Shown piece by piece: positions 25,809-34,617 of a stretch of DNA of 64,000 nt. Each line of letters starts with the position of its first letter. Within the stretch, counting starts at the first letter, position 1. The DNA lies in NCBI GenBank assembly GCA_963732595.1, contig CAVSZZ010000001.1:372001-436000 (forward strand), read 5' to 3'. The position numbers were made by a program, and so were the translations under genes. Source of the stretch: JAFGXF01 sp963732595 (GTDB taxonomy: Bacteria > Chloroflexota > Anaerolineae > Anaerolineales > Anaerolineaceae). The notes under the pieces were generated by a model, which had not been told where the DNA came from, did no database searches, and saw only the letters and a list, made by a program, of their open reading frames with translations.

Positions 25809-26390
25809 ATGCTATACATCACCAATCTTTCGCTTCCCAATACCCCCTTCCTACCCTACCTGTTGGTGGGGCTGGCAGCCGTACTGGAAGGACCACTCAC
25901 GCTGCTGGCAACCGGTGCACTGGCTTCCAGCGGATTGCTCCTGCCCCTGCCCGCTTTTCTATCGGTCGTGTCTGGCAACCTGGCTGCCGACATGGGTTGG
26001 TATGGGATCGGCCGACTCGGCAAGCTGGAATGGCTGGAAAAGATCTATCCGAAGTTGCGGATCGATCAGGAAAAAGTCGATCAGCTGGGGTTGGGTATTC
26101 AAAAGTACGCCCCCCGCATGTTGTTTCTTTCCAAGCTCACGGTGGGTTTCCCGATTCCCACGCTGATTGCGGTCGGTCTGAATCGCATTCCCATCAGGCG
26201 GTGGCTGGTCATGCTTTTATTGGGTGAATTGGTCAAGACCACGGTGTTGATCAGTTTGGGATACCTGTATGCCAAAGCGATCCAGCAGGCCAGCAGTGAA
26301 GTTCAGGCCGCGTTGTGGGGCGTCACGATCCTGGTTATCGCGGGGATCGTATTCTGGATCAAACAGAAGAAAAGTAATCTTTCTAAGTAA
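25809..26390 (+). CDS. DedA/VTT-family membrane protein
   Basis: Protein of 193 residues with about five hydrophobic segments. It contains the VTT-type features LEGPLTLLATGALASSGLL, a re-entrant GNLAADMGWYGIGRLG, and a PRMLFLSKLTVGFPIPTLIAVGL segment corresponding to the conserved F/Y-x-R-(x)-P-G region of DedA proteins. DedA proteins flip or transport phospholipids or help envelope homeostasis. It ends three bases from the (frameshift-corrected) end of the GH99-like gene. Confidence 0.7.
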   Translation: MLYITNLSLPNTPFLPYLLVGLAAVLEGPLTLLATGALASSGLLLPLPAFLSVVSGNLAADMGWYGIGRLGKLEWLEKIYPKLRIDQEKVDQLGLGIQKYAPRMLFLSKLTVGFPIPTLIAVGLNRIPIRRWLVMLLLGELVKTTVLISLGYLYAKAIQQASSEVQAALWGVTILVIAGIVFWIKQKKSNLSK

Positions 26391-26393
26391 CGA

Positions 26394-27951
26394 TCAGCGT
26401 GCAGAAGTGATCAAGGCGGAGACCGGTACCACCACCTGCCGGCTGTTGCGACCACTGGTGATCCCGGACCAGTAGAATTTGTCGATCAATATGGGTGTGT
26501 CACCCGAGATAGTTAAAGACTGTCACGGTCGTTTCCCCGATATTCCCCCGTTCGATGTTCAATATGAGATCTCCGGCCGGCTCAAGGCTGCTTAACAACA
26601 GGTCCCATGTCATCTGCACCTGAATACCCCTTTCTGCATCCGTCACGGTCTGTAAAAGGGCGAGACTGTCACCGGCTTCCATACCCGCGAAGGTGACTCC
26701 CGGGCTGGCAGAGACCATCTCAGGACGAAGCCACCTGCCACCACTCAAGATGTTGAGGGTCGTCCAATCAGATGTCGTTGTGACCTGGATGCGAACCCGG
26801 TGAGTCTCCGGCCATGAGGTTGCCAGGAATGTGTCAACCCACCGGCGCGTCTGATCGAGATAGCTATCCGGTGTCAGGTCACCAAAGTCATCATAAACCT
26901 GACCGGGTTTGAGTCCAACACCGACAGCGGGTGGCTCGATCTGGGAACCTTCATGCCATTCATTGAAAGAAGTCACCGTGACCATGACCGGCTGGATGGC
27001 TGTATCCAGGGCGGCGCGCCATTGTTCTGCATACGTGTCCCCATCCTGACGCGGGACCAGGGTATCCGACGCATACCCGATGCGCACGGCTGAGAAACCC
27101 GGTATTACACTGGGAATGTACAGCGAGTCCGGTGGCAGGCTGTTCGCCCATGAGAAGCCACCCTCGCGGTCGAGGTGCAGGGTGGCATAGTTGTACAATC
27201 CGTCGAAGTGACCGCCGGTGATCCAGCTGCCTTGCAACGTATTGGCGATGACCAATGCGCCCTGGGGCAAAGCGTGTATGGCATCCATCGCACTCTGCCA
27301 GTACTCCGCTTCGACAGGCGCAGTGTCGCTATCCGGACTGCCAATTGCCCACACAAAGAACATCGGCTTGGGCTGGTCCCCCGGGTTGTAACGACTGGAC
27401 GCCGTGGTGTGGAAAAATGCCGGGTGGGATCCATACTTATTGTAGAGATATTGAACATCTGAAATGAGCTTGTCAGCAGTGCGGCCATGATAAGGTTCGA
27501 TATGAAAGGCGACCTTGATCCCGTAACGCTCAGCCATTTGCAAAAGGAGCGGGACCGGTCTTTCCTCACGACCGCCCTGCCCCCACCAGGATACGATAAT
27601 CACCCCCACACCCGCCTGCCGCAGCCAGGCCATGTGTTGGGCCACAACCACCGGATCGTTTGAAGAGTAAGCACCCAAAGCTGGATAGTAATCACTGGTG
27701 ATATCCGTCGGTGGGGTGTGATTGTCATCATTCCAATGGATCCATTCACCATCGGTGATCGGATTGCCGTACCAGGGATAATAAAAGGCGCCCACCTGGT
27801 ATGAGGGTTCTAGGCCTTCAACGGCTGGCAGCGACGCAGCCGGTGTTGAAACAGCCTTTGTCATCTCTGGCAGTATCGTGGGTATGGTTCCCGGTGCAGC
27901 ATTGCAGCCAACGACAATTAATGCAAAGATCAGGATGAGGGCTTTATTCAT
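26394..27951 (-). CDS. Lipoprotein with GH99-like (endo-mannosidase/mannanase) domain, frameshifted near the 3' end
   Basis: The signal peptide MNKALILIFALIVVGC gives lipobox VVGC. The main domain begins YQVGAFYYPWYGNP and includes VGVIIVSWWGQGG, VAFHIEPYHGR and a late NEWHEGSQIEP, the pattern of GH99-like endo-acting mannosidases with glutamates near each other. As read, the frame stops at 26500 after VFNYLG. Dropping one G from the GGG near 26505-26507 continues in frame as DTPILIDKFYWSG to a stop at 26394, giving about 518 residues that fit the fold better. The frameshift is therefore probably a single-base insertion error. Predicted surface enzyme acting on alpha-mannosides or similar glycans. 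Confidence 0.75.
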
Positions 27952-28187
27952 GATAATCCTCTTGCCGCGGGGAGGTCTGATAGTTACATCCCGGGTTTAT
28001 ATATGATATTTCTGATATTATTTATATTATACTTTTCTCACATTCTACCATATCAGAATAATATTGCAATACGCCTGGATAATGAAGCCACTCATGGAGG
28101 TGCGAATCGGGATTAATCTTTTGACCCCATACAACCTCCTGAGAATGGATCCGGGTTTCCAATCAGGGCCGATCCATTCATCTCGAG

Positions 28188-28211
28188 TATAATAATAGAG
28201 AATCATTCTCT
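28188..28211 (+). promoter_or_regulatory. PerR/Fur-type operator overlapping the regulator promoter
   Basis: TATAAT (28188-28193) is followed at once by AGAGAATCATTCTCT (28197-28211), a perfect 7-1-7 inverted repeat. Fur-superfamily boxes have 7-1-7 symmetry, and a position directly at the -10/start region would allow repression of the gene's own promoter. Confidence 0.65.
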
Positions 28212-28230
28212 TTAAAGAATTGCTATCTAT

Positions 28231-28665
28231 ATGAATAGTTACGAACCCACTCAACGATTCAGTGAATTGACCAATGCCTTAAAGAAGCGCCGTTATCGGC
28301 TGACGCCCCAGCGTCTGGAGCTGGTGCGCCTGATTGCCGCCAGTGAAGATCACCCCAGCGCTGCGCAACTCTATGCCAGGATCCACGCTCACTTCCCCAC
28401 CATGAGCCAGGCGACCGTTTATAAGACCCTTGCGCTGCTCAAAGAGATCGGCCAGGTCCTGGAGATCAACCTGCGGGATGACAGTCATTATGATGGCAAC
28501 CGGCCTGATCCTCACGCCCATCTGATCTGTACGAATTGCAATAAAATCGTCGACGGAGAAGTGGATATTGACACGGCTTCGATCCGGAAACTTGAGAAGG
28601 CGAGCGGGTATCAGATCGCTCGCCCAGAGATGACCTTCTATGGTCTTTGTCCAGAGTGTAAATAA
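28231..28665 (+). CDS. Fur-family regulator, PerR-like
   Basis: Protein of 144 residues. The winged helix (RYRLTPQRLELVRLI to SQATVYKTLALL) is followed by the dimerisation domain with His95 and His97 in HAHLIC, the zinc pair C-T-N-C (Cys100, Cys103) and a second pair C-P-E-C (Cys140, Cys143). The length and cysteine pairs match PerR and Fur. It precedes a catalase gene by about 150 bases, which favours the peroxide sensor PerR over the iron sensor Fur. Regulation of its own promoter is likely (operator at 28197). Confidence 0.85.
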   Translation: MNSYEPTQRFSELTNALKKRRYRLTPQRLELVRLIAASEDHPSAAQLYARIHAHFPTMSQATVYKTLALLKEIGQVLEINLRDDSHYDGNRPDPHAHLICTNCNKIVDGEVDIDTASIRKLEKASGYQIARPEMTFYGLCPECK

Positions 28666-28812
28666 ATACCTGGTGGATGATCATCTATTTCAACTGTGGA
28701 TATTTTTTATCCCGATAACTGAACGATATGAGGAGGAGCCAGTCCAAACACACCATTTACCATTACCGAATAATGACCCTTTCATCGTTATTAAAATAAG
28801 AAGGAGGATCTT

Positions 28813-30273
28813 ATGAACAAGACCAAAAAATTAACCACTGCAGCCGGCGCCCCGGTAGCCGATAATCAAAATGCCATGACAGCCGGTCCACGTGGACCCA
28901 TGCTGCTCCAGGATGTCTGGTACCTGGAAAAGCTGGCCCACTTCGACCGCGAAGTGATCCCCGAGCGGCGCATGCATGCCAAGGGCTCCGGCGCTTTTGG
29001 CAAGTTCACAGTCACCCATGACATCACGAAGTACACCAAGGCCAAGTTGTTTTCCAAGATCGGCAAGGAAACCGAGGTCTTCATGCGCTTCTCCACCGTC
29101 GCCGGAGAACGCGGTGCAGCGGATGCTGAACGTGACATCCGCGGCTTTGCCATGAAGTACTATACCGAGGAAGGTAACTGGGACCTTGTCGGCAACAATA
29201 CGCCCGTCTTCTTTATAAGGGATCCTCATAAATTTCCGGACCTCAACCGGGCTGTCAAGCGCGACCCGCAAACCAATCTGCGCTCCGCCACCAACAACTG
29301 GGATTATTGGACCTCACTGCCTGAGGCGCTGCATCAAGTGACCATTGTCATGAGTGACCGTGGGATCCCTTATTCCTACCGCCATATGCACGGCTTTGGC
29401 AGTCACACCTTCAGCATGATCAACGCCAGGAATGAACGAATCTGGGTCAAGTTCCACCTGCGCACCCAGCAGGGCATCAAGAACCTGACCGACCAGGAAG
29501 CGGAGGCGATCGTTGCCAAGGACCGCGAGAGCAATCAAAAAGACCTGTTCGAAAGCATCGCCGGGGGGGAATTCCCCCGCTGGACGATGTTCATTCAAGT
29601 GATGACCGAAGAACAAGCCGATAAAATGCCATACAATCCTTTTGACCTGACCAAGGTCTGGTATAAAAAGGACTTCCCACTGATCGAGGTAGGTGTTCTG
29701 GAACTGAATCGTAATCCAGAAAACTACTTCCAGGATGTGGAGCAGGCCGCTTTCAATCCTGGAGCGGTGGTTCCAGGGATCAGCTTTTCACCGGATAGGA
29801 TGCTGCAAGGCCGGTTATTTTCCTACGGAGATGCCCATCGTTATCGTCTGGGTGTCAACCACCATCAGATCCCGGTCAACCAGCCCAAGAATGCTCCTGC
29901 GAACGCTTCCCATCGCGACGGACAGATGCGCGTGGATGGCAATCATGGCGCCACACTCGGTTATGAGCCCAACAGCTTCGGCGAATGGCAGGAACAGCCC
30001 GAATTCAAGGATCCGCCCCTGAAGCTCTCCGGTGCTGGGGATAGTTGGAACTTCCGCGAGGATGATTCCGATTATTACACCCAACCCGGCAAGCTGTTCC
30101 GCATAATGAATCCGGCACAGCAAAAGGTTTTATTCGAGAACACTGCCCGCGCGATGGGTGATGCGCCCGAATTCATCAAGATCCGGCATATCGGGAACTG
30201 CCTGAAAGCAGACCCGGCTTACGGCAAGGGTGTCGCCGATGCGCTTGGTATTCCACTCGATAAGGTCAAATAG
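28813..30273 (+). CDS. katA: Monofunctional haem catalase
   Basis: Protein of 486 residues, the small-subunit size. Catalytic His55 in ERRMHAKG, Asn128 in VGNNTPVFF and the proximal haem ligand Tyr338 in RLFSYGDAHRYR are all present. NADPH-binding-type residues such as HMHGFGSHTFSMIN are also typical. It converts hydrogen peroxide to water and oxygen in the cytoplasm. A GGAGG lies five bases before the ATG. It is downstream of the PerR-like gene and ends at a strong terminator. Confidence 0.97.
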   Translation: MNKTKKLTTAAGAPVADNQNAMTAGPRGPMLLQDVWYLEKLAHFDREVIPERRMHAKGSGAFGKFTVTHDITKYTKAKLFSKIGKETEVFMRFSTVAGERGAADAERDIRGFAMKYYTEEGNWDLVGNNTPVFFIRDPHKFPDLNRAVKRDPQTNLRSATNNWDYWTSLPEALHQVTIVMSDRGIPYSYRHMHGFGSHTFSMINARNERIWVKFHLRTQQGIKNLTDQEAEAIVAKDRESNQKDLFESIAGGEFPRWTMFIQVMTEEQADKMPYNPFDLTKVWYKKDFPLIEVGVLELNRNPENYFQDVEQAAFNPGAVVPGISFSPDRMLQGRLFSYGDAHRYRLGVNHHQIPVNQPKNAPANASHRDGQMRVDGNHGATLGYEPNSFGEWQEQPEFKDPPLKLSGAGDSWNFREDDSDYYTQPGKLFRIMNPAQQKVLFENTARAMGDAPEFIKIRHIGNCLKADPAYGKGVADALGIPLDKVK

Positions 30274-30293
30274 ATCGCAATTTGCACCATTGA

Positions 30294-30321
30294 GGGCAGC
30301 TTAAGCTGCCCTTTTTATTTT
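30294..30321 (+). terminator. Rho-independent terminator of the catalase gene
   Basis: GGGCAGCTTAAGCTGCCC (30294-30311) is a perfect palindrome directly followed by TTTTTATTTTC. Confidence 0.92.
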
Positions 30322-30368
30322 CATTCATCCCCGGATCATAGATTAAATCAAATAATACTTGAGATTGT

Positions 30369-30408
30369 TTGATTTACTTGACAATTTAGATTATAATTAT
30401 CCTATTAT
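30369..30408 (+). promoter_or_regulatory. Promoter(s) of the small lipoprotein gene
   Basis: TTGATT (30369-30374) and TATAAT (30392-30397) have a 17-base spacer. An overlapping second arrangement is TTGACA (30378-30383) with TATTAT (30403-30408), spacer 19. The gene ATG is at 30429 with AGGAG six bases before. Confidence 0.65.
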
Positions 30409-30428
30409 ATGACCAACAGGAGATATAT

Positions 30429-30815
30429 ATGAAAACTCGTTTATCAATGATCGTGCTTGTTTCAATGCTGGCAGTATTCGCGCTCACCGCCTGCGGTGCA
30501 GTCAGCGATCTGAGCGTCGTCAGCGACAATGGCAAGGCCTTTATGGCGGCTCTGCGTGACGGTGACCATGAGACTTCCTGGAACCTGCTGGATCCTTCGC
30601 TGCACGATGAATTCGGCAGCTATGACACCTGGGTTGAATTTGCCACCCCACGGAATTTCTCGGAATCGAAATTCAGCGCTACCAATGTCTCTGGTTCGGA
30701 AGCCACCATGGACGGTGAGGCAGTGATCGGCTCTGAAACCTATCTGGTGAACCTGGTATTCTACAAAACCGGGGATGCCTGGTTGATCTCCGGCATTCAA
30801 TTCTCACTGAAATAA
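30429..30815 (+). CDS. Small lipoprotein of unknown function
   Basis: Protein of 128 residues with a lipoprotein signal ending in LTAC (near residue 22). The mature part starts with SDLSVVSDNGKAFMAALRDGDHETSWNLLDPSLHDEF and resembles DUF4878 or NTF2-like domains found in cell-surface lipoproteins. No catalytic residues are recognised. It has its own promoter and is separated from catalase by a terminator. Its overall plan recalls the lipoprotein at 9087, but the sequences are not close. Confidence 0.7.
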   Translation: MKTRLSMIVLVSMLAVFALTACGAVSDLSVVSDNGKAFMAALRDGDHETSWNLLDPSLHDEFGSYDTWVEFATPRNFSESKFSATNVSGSEATMDGEAVIGSETYLVNLVFYKTGDAWLISGIQFSLK

Positions 30816-30871
30816 TCGGACGCTCGATCCCTGAAAATAAAGGGCGGAGCGTAGAAAGCATTTATTTGTTC

Positions 30872-30918
30872 ACCGGGGTGCACAGTCCCCGGAGATCCGG
30901 TTCGTTGTGCACCCCGGT
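30872..30918. repeat. Long inverted repeat between convergent genes
   Basis: Perfect 12-base arms ACCGGGGTGCAC (30872-30883) and GTGCACCCCGGT (30907-30918) enclose a 23-base loop that can itself pair (CCGG-AGAT-CCGG). No T-run follows on either strand, so it is not a standard intrinsic terminator. It lies between the lipoprotein and OsmC genes, which converge. It may be a dispersed intergenic hairpin element or a bidirectional transcript end. Confidence 0.55.
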
Positions 30919-30953
30919 TGAATGGAGAAGTGTGTTTCGGTATTTGCCGGAAT

Positions 30954-31337
30954 CTACATCACCCTGGTGGAGATATTAAATTCGGGCGGTTTTTCGAGGT
31001 GTTTTTTCACCGCGCATAATTCGGCAGAGCGGATCAGGGAATCACGGTAATTCTCGGGGAAATTCGGGGGTACCTGGATTTCCAGGCTGATGGAATCGAC
31101 CATATGGGTCGTCGGGTTATGGTTGATCTGCTCAATAATTCGAATACCCTCAGTGGGCAGCTGCCGTTGCTTGCAGAAACCGAGCACATAGATCCCCGCA
31201 CATGTCCCGATGGAAGCGAGGAATATCTCAAATGGGCTGGGAGCACTGGCGACGGGTGGTTGGTCGGTAGCAACGGTGAAGGTCCCAAAATGCGCGTCCA
31301 CACGCGAACCACCCGGAAAGTCGATGATCATTTCCAT
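30954..31337 (-). CDS. OsmC-family protein
   Basis: Protein of 127 residues. The start ATG 31337 (MEMIIDFPGG) has GGAG nine bases upstream. An earlier ATG at 31352 lacks a ribosome site, and the longer open frame runs into the next gene. It contains SPFEIFLASIGTCAGIYVLGFCKQRQL, with the two OsmC cysteines in TCAG and FCK, and a late LCAVKKHL. OsmC/Ohr proteins reduce organic hydroperoxides or act in related thiol redox chemistry. It lies near the PerR-like regulator and catalase, so a shared oxidative-stress role is plausible. Confidence 0.8.
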   Translation of the reverse strand: MEMIIDFPGGSRVDAHFGTFTVATDQPPVASAPSPFEIFLASIGTCAGIYVLGFCKQRQLPTEGIRIIEQINHNPTTHMVDSISLEIQVPPNFPENYRDSLIRSAELCAVKKHLEKPPEFNISTRVM

Positions 31338-31440
31338 ATCATAAATCTCCATCAGAAATAAATTGAGCCTGTAATAAGCTCTCCTAATAGATGTCTGGAA
31401 TATATTAAAAGTAACAACCAAATGATTCCTCCCCAACGTC

Positions 31441-31884
31441 TTATTCATTGATACAAATAGCACCTGCCATGCGTGGGTTAAAGCCTTCAGGCCAGCGTGT
31501 GGCTGCATCGTACTGAGCGCCTGCCAGGCTGGCATTTTCCAAGTCTGCCATCTCGAGATTCGCACCCCTCAGATCTGCTCTCTCTAAATTAGCCCCTATT
31601 AATGAGGCACCCTTCAGATTGGCAAATCCCAGATTGGCACCCTCCAGAATGGCGTGTTTAAAACTGGTTCCCGCAAGGTTTGCACCTTTCAGATTGGCGG
31701 ATAACAAGATGGATCGTTTTAAATTTGCCCCGCTCAAGTCAGCACCGCTCAGGTTCACATCCATCAAATTCGCACTGTAGAGGTCGGCGCCATGCAGGTC
31801 TGCTCGCAGCCCACCCACCTCACCTGACACATATTTGTAATGGCTTCCGATGGCTGTTTGAATTTCCTCGTAGGTTACTCGCAT
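31441..31884 (-). CDS. Pentapeptide-repeat protein
   Basis: Protein of 147 residues, nearly all built from A(D/N)LxG-type pentapeptides (ADLHG ADLYS ANLMD VNLSG ADLSG ANLKR and so on), about 18 repeats. These fold as a right-handed quadrilateral beta helix. Function is not predictable; some such proteins mimic DNA and bind gyrase, and most are uncharacterised. It is followed by OsmC on the same strand (104-base gap) and preceded by the FeMo-co-like gene (25-base gap). Confidence 0.85.
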   Translation of the reverse strand: MRVTYEEIQTAIGSHYKYVSGEVGGLRADLHGADLYSANLMDVNLSGADLSGANLKRSILLSANLKGANLAGTSFKHAILEGANLGFANLKGASLIGANLERADLRGANLEMADLENASLAGAQYDAATRWPEGFNPRMAGAICINE

Positions 31885-31909
31885 GGATGAACCTCGGTAC
31901 CGGACACGG

Positions 31910-32305
31910 TCAATGTAATCGTTCGGTGTGATCCACTAATTTCCCATCAATATAAGCCTGGATGGCCTGTTCGATTTCGACCAAGTCGGTGACCAACGGC
32001 TGGATGTTCAACCTGCGCATGCTCTCATAGGCACCCGTGCCCATGCCCCCGCAGATCACCACCTGGCAATCCGAGATGATATCCGCCATCTGGGCATGCT
32101 TGCCATGCGATCCACTATCCAGGCCATGCTGCTCGCCATGCCCTTCTTCATGCCCGTGTCCGGAGAACTGATTGTGTCCCATCTTTTCGCGCGTTTCCCG
32201 GTCGATCACTTTTCCTTCGTCGATCGTGACCACCAGATAATAGGGCGCGCGCCCAAAATGCTGGCTGATGGTTTTTCCATCATCCGTGATGAGTGCTATT
32301 TTCAT
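31910..32305 (-). CDS. Dinitrogenase Fe-Mo cofactor biosynthesis-like protein with His-rich loop
   Basis: Protein of 131 residues with the NifX/NafY-type fold start MKIALITDDGKTISQHFGRAPYYLVV and the second conserved segment CQVVICGGMGTGAYESMRR. Between them is a loop of about 35 residues rich in His and Gly (GHGHEEGHGEQHGLDSGSHGKH) that could bind metal. No nitrogenase gene lies nearby, and such proteins in non-diazotrophs are thought to carry metal or Fe-S clusters. It lies nine bases after the XRE-cupin regulator, so the two are probably one operon. Confidence 0.8.
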   Translation of the reverse strand: MKIALITDDGKTISQHFGRAPYYLVVTIDEGKVIDRETREKMGHNQFSGHGHEEGHGEQHGLDSGSHGKHAQMADIISDCQVVICGGMGTGAYESMRRLNIQPLVTDLVEIEQAIQAYIDGKLVDHTERLH

Positions 32306-32314
32306 ACCGGCTCC

Positions 32315-32980
32315 TTATTTTGTCTTAAAATGTCTTCCACCCGGATCATCATTGTGGTCGGCCGGGGAAATGACCAACAACATCTCGGATACGCCATTGT
32401 GGATATTTTCCCAACGATGCGGGATATGCGCTTCGAACGTTATACTGTCCCCGGGAACCATCGGGTAAGCGGATTCTTCAATGATGTACTGGACCTGTCC
32501 ACTCAGACAGTAAGCAAACTCAAAACCGGTGTGGACGATCGTGCGACCACCACTGCCGGCATTCTTATCCATCGTGATCACGAAAGGCTCTATGGAAGCG
32601 TTCCGGAGATCCTTGCCCAGATTATGAATGATGGCGTTGCAACAGGTGGATTCCGGACGGTGATCATGCGCAGTGAAAATGATGTGCTTTGTGGTCACAT
32701 TGGAGTCAAAAAAGGCGGTGATCGGGACGCTCAGTGCACGCGCCAGTTGCTGTAAAGTACCCACTGAAGGGGATGTTTTCCCCTTCTCGACCATGCTGAG
32801 GGTATTGATGTTCAATTTACTTTTCTCGGCTAAATTTTTAAGGGTCCAACCCTGACTGGTCCTGATCTCCCGGACTTTGGTGCCCACCAGCACTTCTGCA
32901 GGCATTCGATCTACCCTTTGGGTCCTTTTCGCTTTTGGGGAAACACTCTTTGTACTCTCGCTTGCGATTTTTAGAGACAT
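32315..32980 (-). CDS. XRE-family regulator with cupin domain
   Basis: Protein of 221 residues. ATG 32980 is chosen because GGAGG is five bases upstream; the frame extends four codons further. After a basic N-terminal tail, a helix-turn-helix (VREIRTSQGWTLKNLAEKSKLNINTLSMVEKGKTSPSV) is followed by a cupin domain (about 120-215, ending PHRWENIHNGVSEMLLVI). XRE-cupin regulators respond to small ligands or metals. It probably controls the FeMo-co-like gene it is co-transcribed with. The 162-base gap to the hemolysin III gene (32981-33142) holds its AT-rich promoter region. Confidence 0.8.
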   Translation of the reverse strand: MSLKIASESTKSVSPKAKRTQRVDRMPAEVLVGTKVREIRTSQGWTLKNLAEKSKLNINTLSMVEKGKTSPSVGTLQQLARALSVPITAFFDSNVTTKHIIFTAHDHRPESTCCNAIIHNLGKDLRNASIEPFVITMDKNAGSGGRTIVHTGFEFAYCLSGQVQYIIEESAYPMVPGDSITFEAHIPHRWENIHNGVSEMLLVISPADHNDDPGGRHFKTK

Positions 32981-33142
32981 GATATCCTCCAATTATCTTT
33001 GGGATTACCATCACGTTACCATTATTATAGCGTTTATTTTCAGTAATACAATAGATATTACTATTTTATTGGTATTTTCTTAATATTGGGGTTTAAATAA
33101 TAAAGTAACCGGGGATTATCAAGTCGAGAAGCCTGTGTAAAC

Positions 33143-33811
33143 TTACAGGAGCGTTGAGACAGCCAGGAAATGAGCCGCTGCCCCCAGCAGCACAAATAAA
33201 TGCCAAAGCTCGTGAAAACCAAATACACCCGGAAACAAGTCGCCTTTCTTCGTTATGTAGATAACTGCGCCCAGTGTGTAGAGGATGCCACCAGCCAGGA
33301 GCCAGCCCAAGGTTGTGGGCGATAAACGCAGGAGCAACTCATGTGTCGCAAAGATACTCAACCAGCCCATGACGATATACAATCCGGCAGTCAGCCATCT
33401 GGGAGTTTTGATGATGAATACCTTCACCATGATACCTGCCAGTGCCAAAGCCCAGATGATGGATAGGAAACCCCAGCGCCAGAAACCGTCAAAGGCAATC
33501 ACACAAAAGGGAGTATAGGTTCCTGCGATCAGAGAATATATGGCAGAGTGATCGATCTTCCGTAGTATTTCAATCGTCCGGGGCCTGGCGCTGATGGCGT
33601 GATAGATTCCGCTGGCGCCAAATAAAACCACCAGGCTGAGGCAATAGATGATGACCGCGATGGTCCGGGAAGGGGTGGTCGCATGATAGAAAATCAGCAG
33701 GCACGATGCAACCAGGGCAGCGACAGCACCGGTCAGGTGGGAAATGGCGTTAAATGGCTCTCTGATTTTCAAGTCGGATTGCTTATCGTGTAATAATAGA
33801 TGGATAGCCAA
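33143..33811 (-). CDS. Hemolysin III / PAQR-family membrane protein
   Basis: Protein of 222 residues with seven membrane helices. The family signatures EPFNAISHLTGA near the start, ASGIYHAI, KIDHSAIYSLIAGTYTPFC and, at the end, FGFHELWHLFVLLGAAAHF are all present. The conserved His and Asp residues form a zinc-binding, ceramidase-like active site in the wider family. Bacterial members (TrhA/YqfA) affect membrane energetics; haemolytic activity is only historical. Translated on the same strand as the ABC-2 permease that ends eight bases upstream, so it may be in the same operon. Confidence 0.85.
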   Translation of the reverse strand: MAIHLLLHDKQSDLKIREPFNAISHLTGAVAALVASCLLIFYHATTPSRTIAVIIYCLSLVVLFGASGIYHAISARPRTIEILRKIDHSAIYSLIAGTYTPFCVIAFDGFWRWGFLSIIWALALAGIMVKVFIIKTPRWLTAGLYIVMGWLSIFATHELLLRLSPTTLGWLLAGGILYTLGAVIYITKKGDLFPGVFGFHELWHLFVLLGAAAHFLAVSTLL

Positions 33812-33819
33812 GGAAGCTT

Positions 33820-34617
33820 TTATACATTATCCAGAATCCCGTTGACCATGCTTTTGCGTTCCAGATAGCGAAACATCCAGTACCCGATGGCGATATAAGC
33901 CAGACCGATCGCTGCCTCGCCCGCCAGCAAGCCAGCCACATCCCCCCAACCTGCTCCAGCCAAAGACGCGCGTGCGGCCAGGATGCCGCGTGTCATCGGC
34001 AAGGCATATGAGACCGGCTGGATCCAGGCCGGCAACGAGCTGACCGGGAAGTTAGCGCCCACCAGGATATACAAGGAAAGGCTGAGTGTCGAGGTGATCA
34101 TCCAGCCATCGCGGTTGACCAGCGAGATGCTGCCGGTCAGGTAGCCCAGACCGCTGGTGGTAAAGGCTGTGATGAACACGCACAGCAGGGCCAGCGGGAA
34201 GTTCATGCCCGAGAAACGGAAATCGAAGATGGCGGTCGCCACCAGCAGCGCAACCGCCACAGTCAGGAAGCTGTCGAGGATGTGGAACAGGCCGCGCCCC
34301 AGGAAGATCGCCGTGCGCGGAGCCGGGCTGCCCAACAGGTACGACATGGCCCCGAAGGCGCGCTCGTTGCCGACCGTCATCGAGATGCCAGACAGGCAGT
34401 TGGAGGCAGGGATGAGCAGGATATTACCAATCACGATGTAGATCGGATCATCGAGGCCTACAAAGCGCCCAAGATAAATAAACATCAGCATCGAGAAGAA
34501 GCTGAAGCCGAATTTGGAGGTAATGTAGCTAAAAGGGTTGCTCCAACCGAACAGTGAACGCCAGGCGAACCAGGCCTGGATGACATAAAGGCGAACATAA
34601 CGCACGAGCGGGGCCAT
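33820..34617 (-). CDS. ABC-2 type exporter permease, second subunit
   Basis: Protein of 265 residues with six hydrophobic segments. Segments like YLLGSPAPRTAIFLGRGLFHILDSF and FPVSSLPAWIQPVSYALPMTRGILAARASLAG are characteristic of ABC-2 permeases, where the sequence before the last helices precedes PLTYxxxxxR. It overlaps the preceding permease stop by one base and belongs to the ATPase-permease-permease operon. Substrate (drug, lipid or polysaccharide) is unknown. Confidence 0.8.
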   Translation of the reverse strand: MAPLVRYVRLYVIQAWFAWRSLFGWSNPFSYITSKFGFSFFSMLMFIYLGRFVGLDDPIYIVIGNILLIPASNCLSGISMTVGNERAFGAMSYLLGSPAPRTAIFLGRGLFHILDSFLTVAVALLVATAIFDFRFSGMNFPLALLCVFITAFTTSGLGYLTGSISLVNRDGWMITSTLSLSLYILVGANFPVSSLPAWIQPVSYALPMTRGILAARASLAGAGWGDVAGLLAGEAAIGLAYIAIGYWMFRYLERKSMVNGILDNV

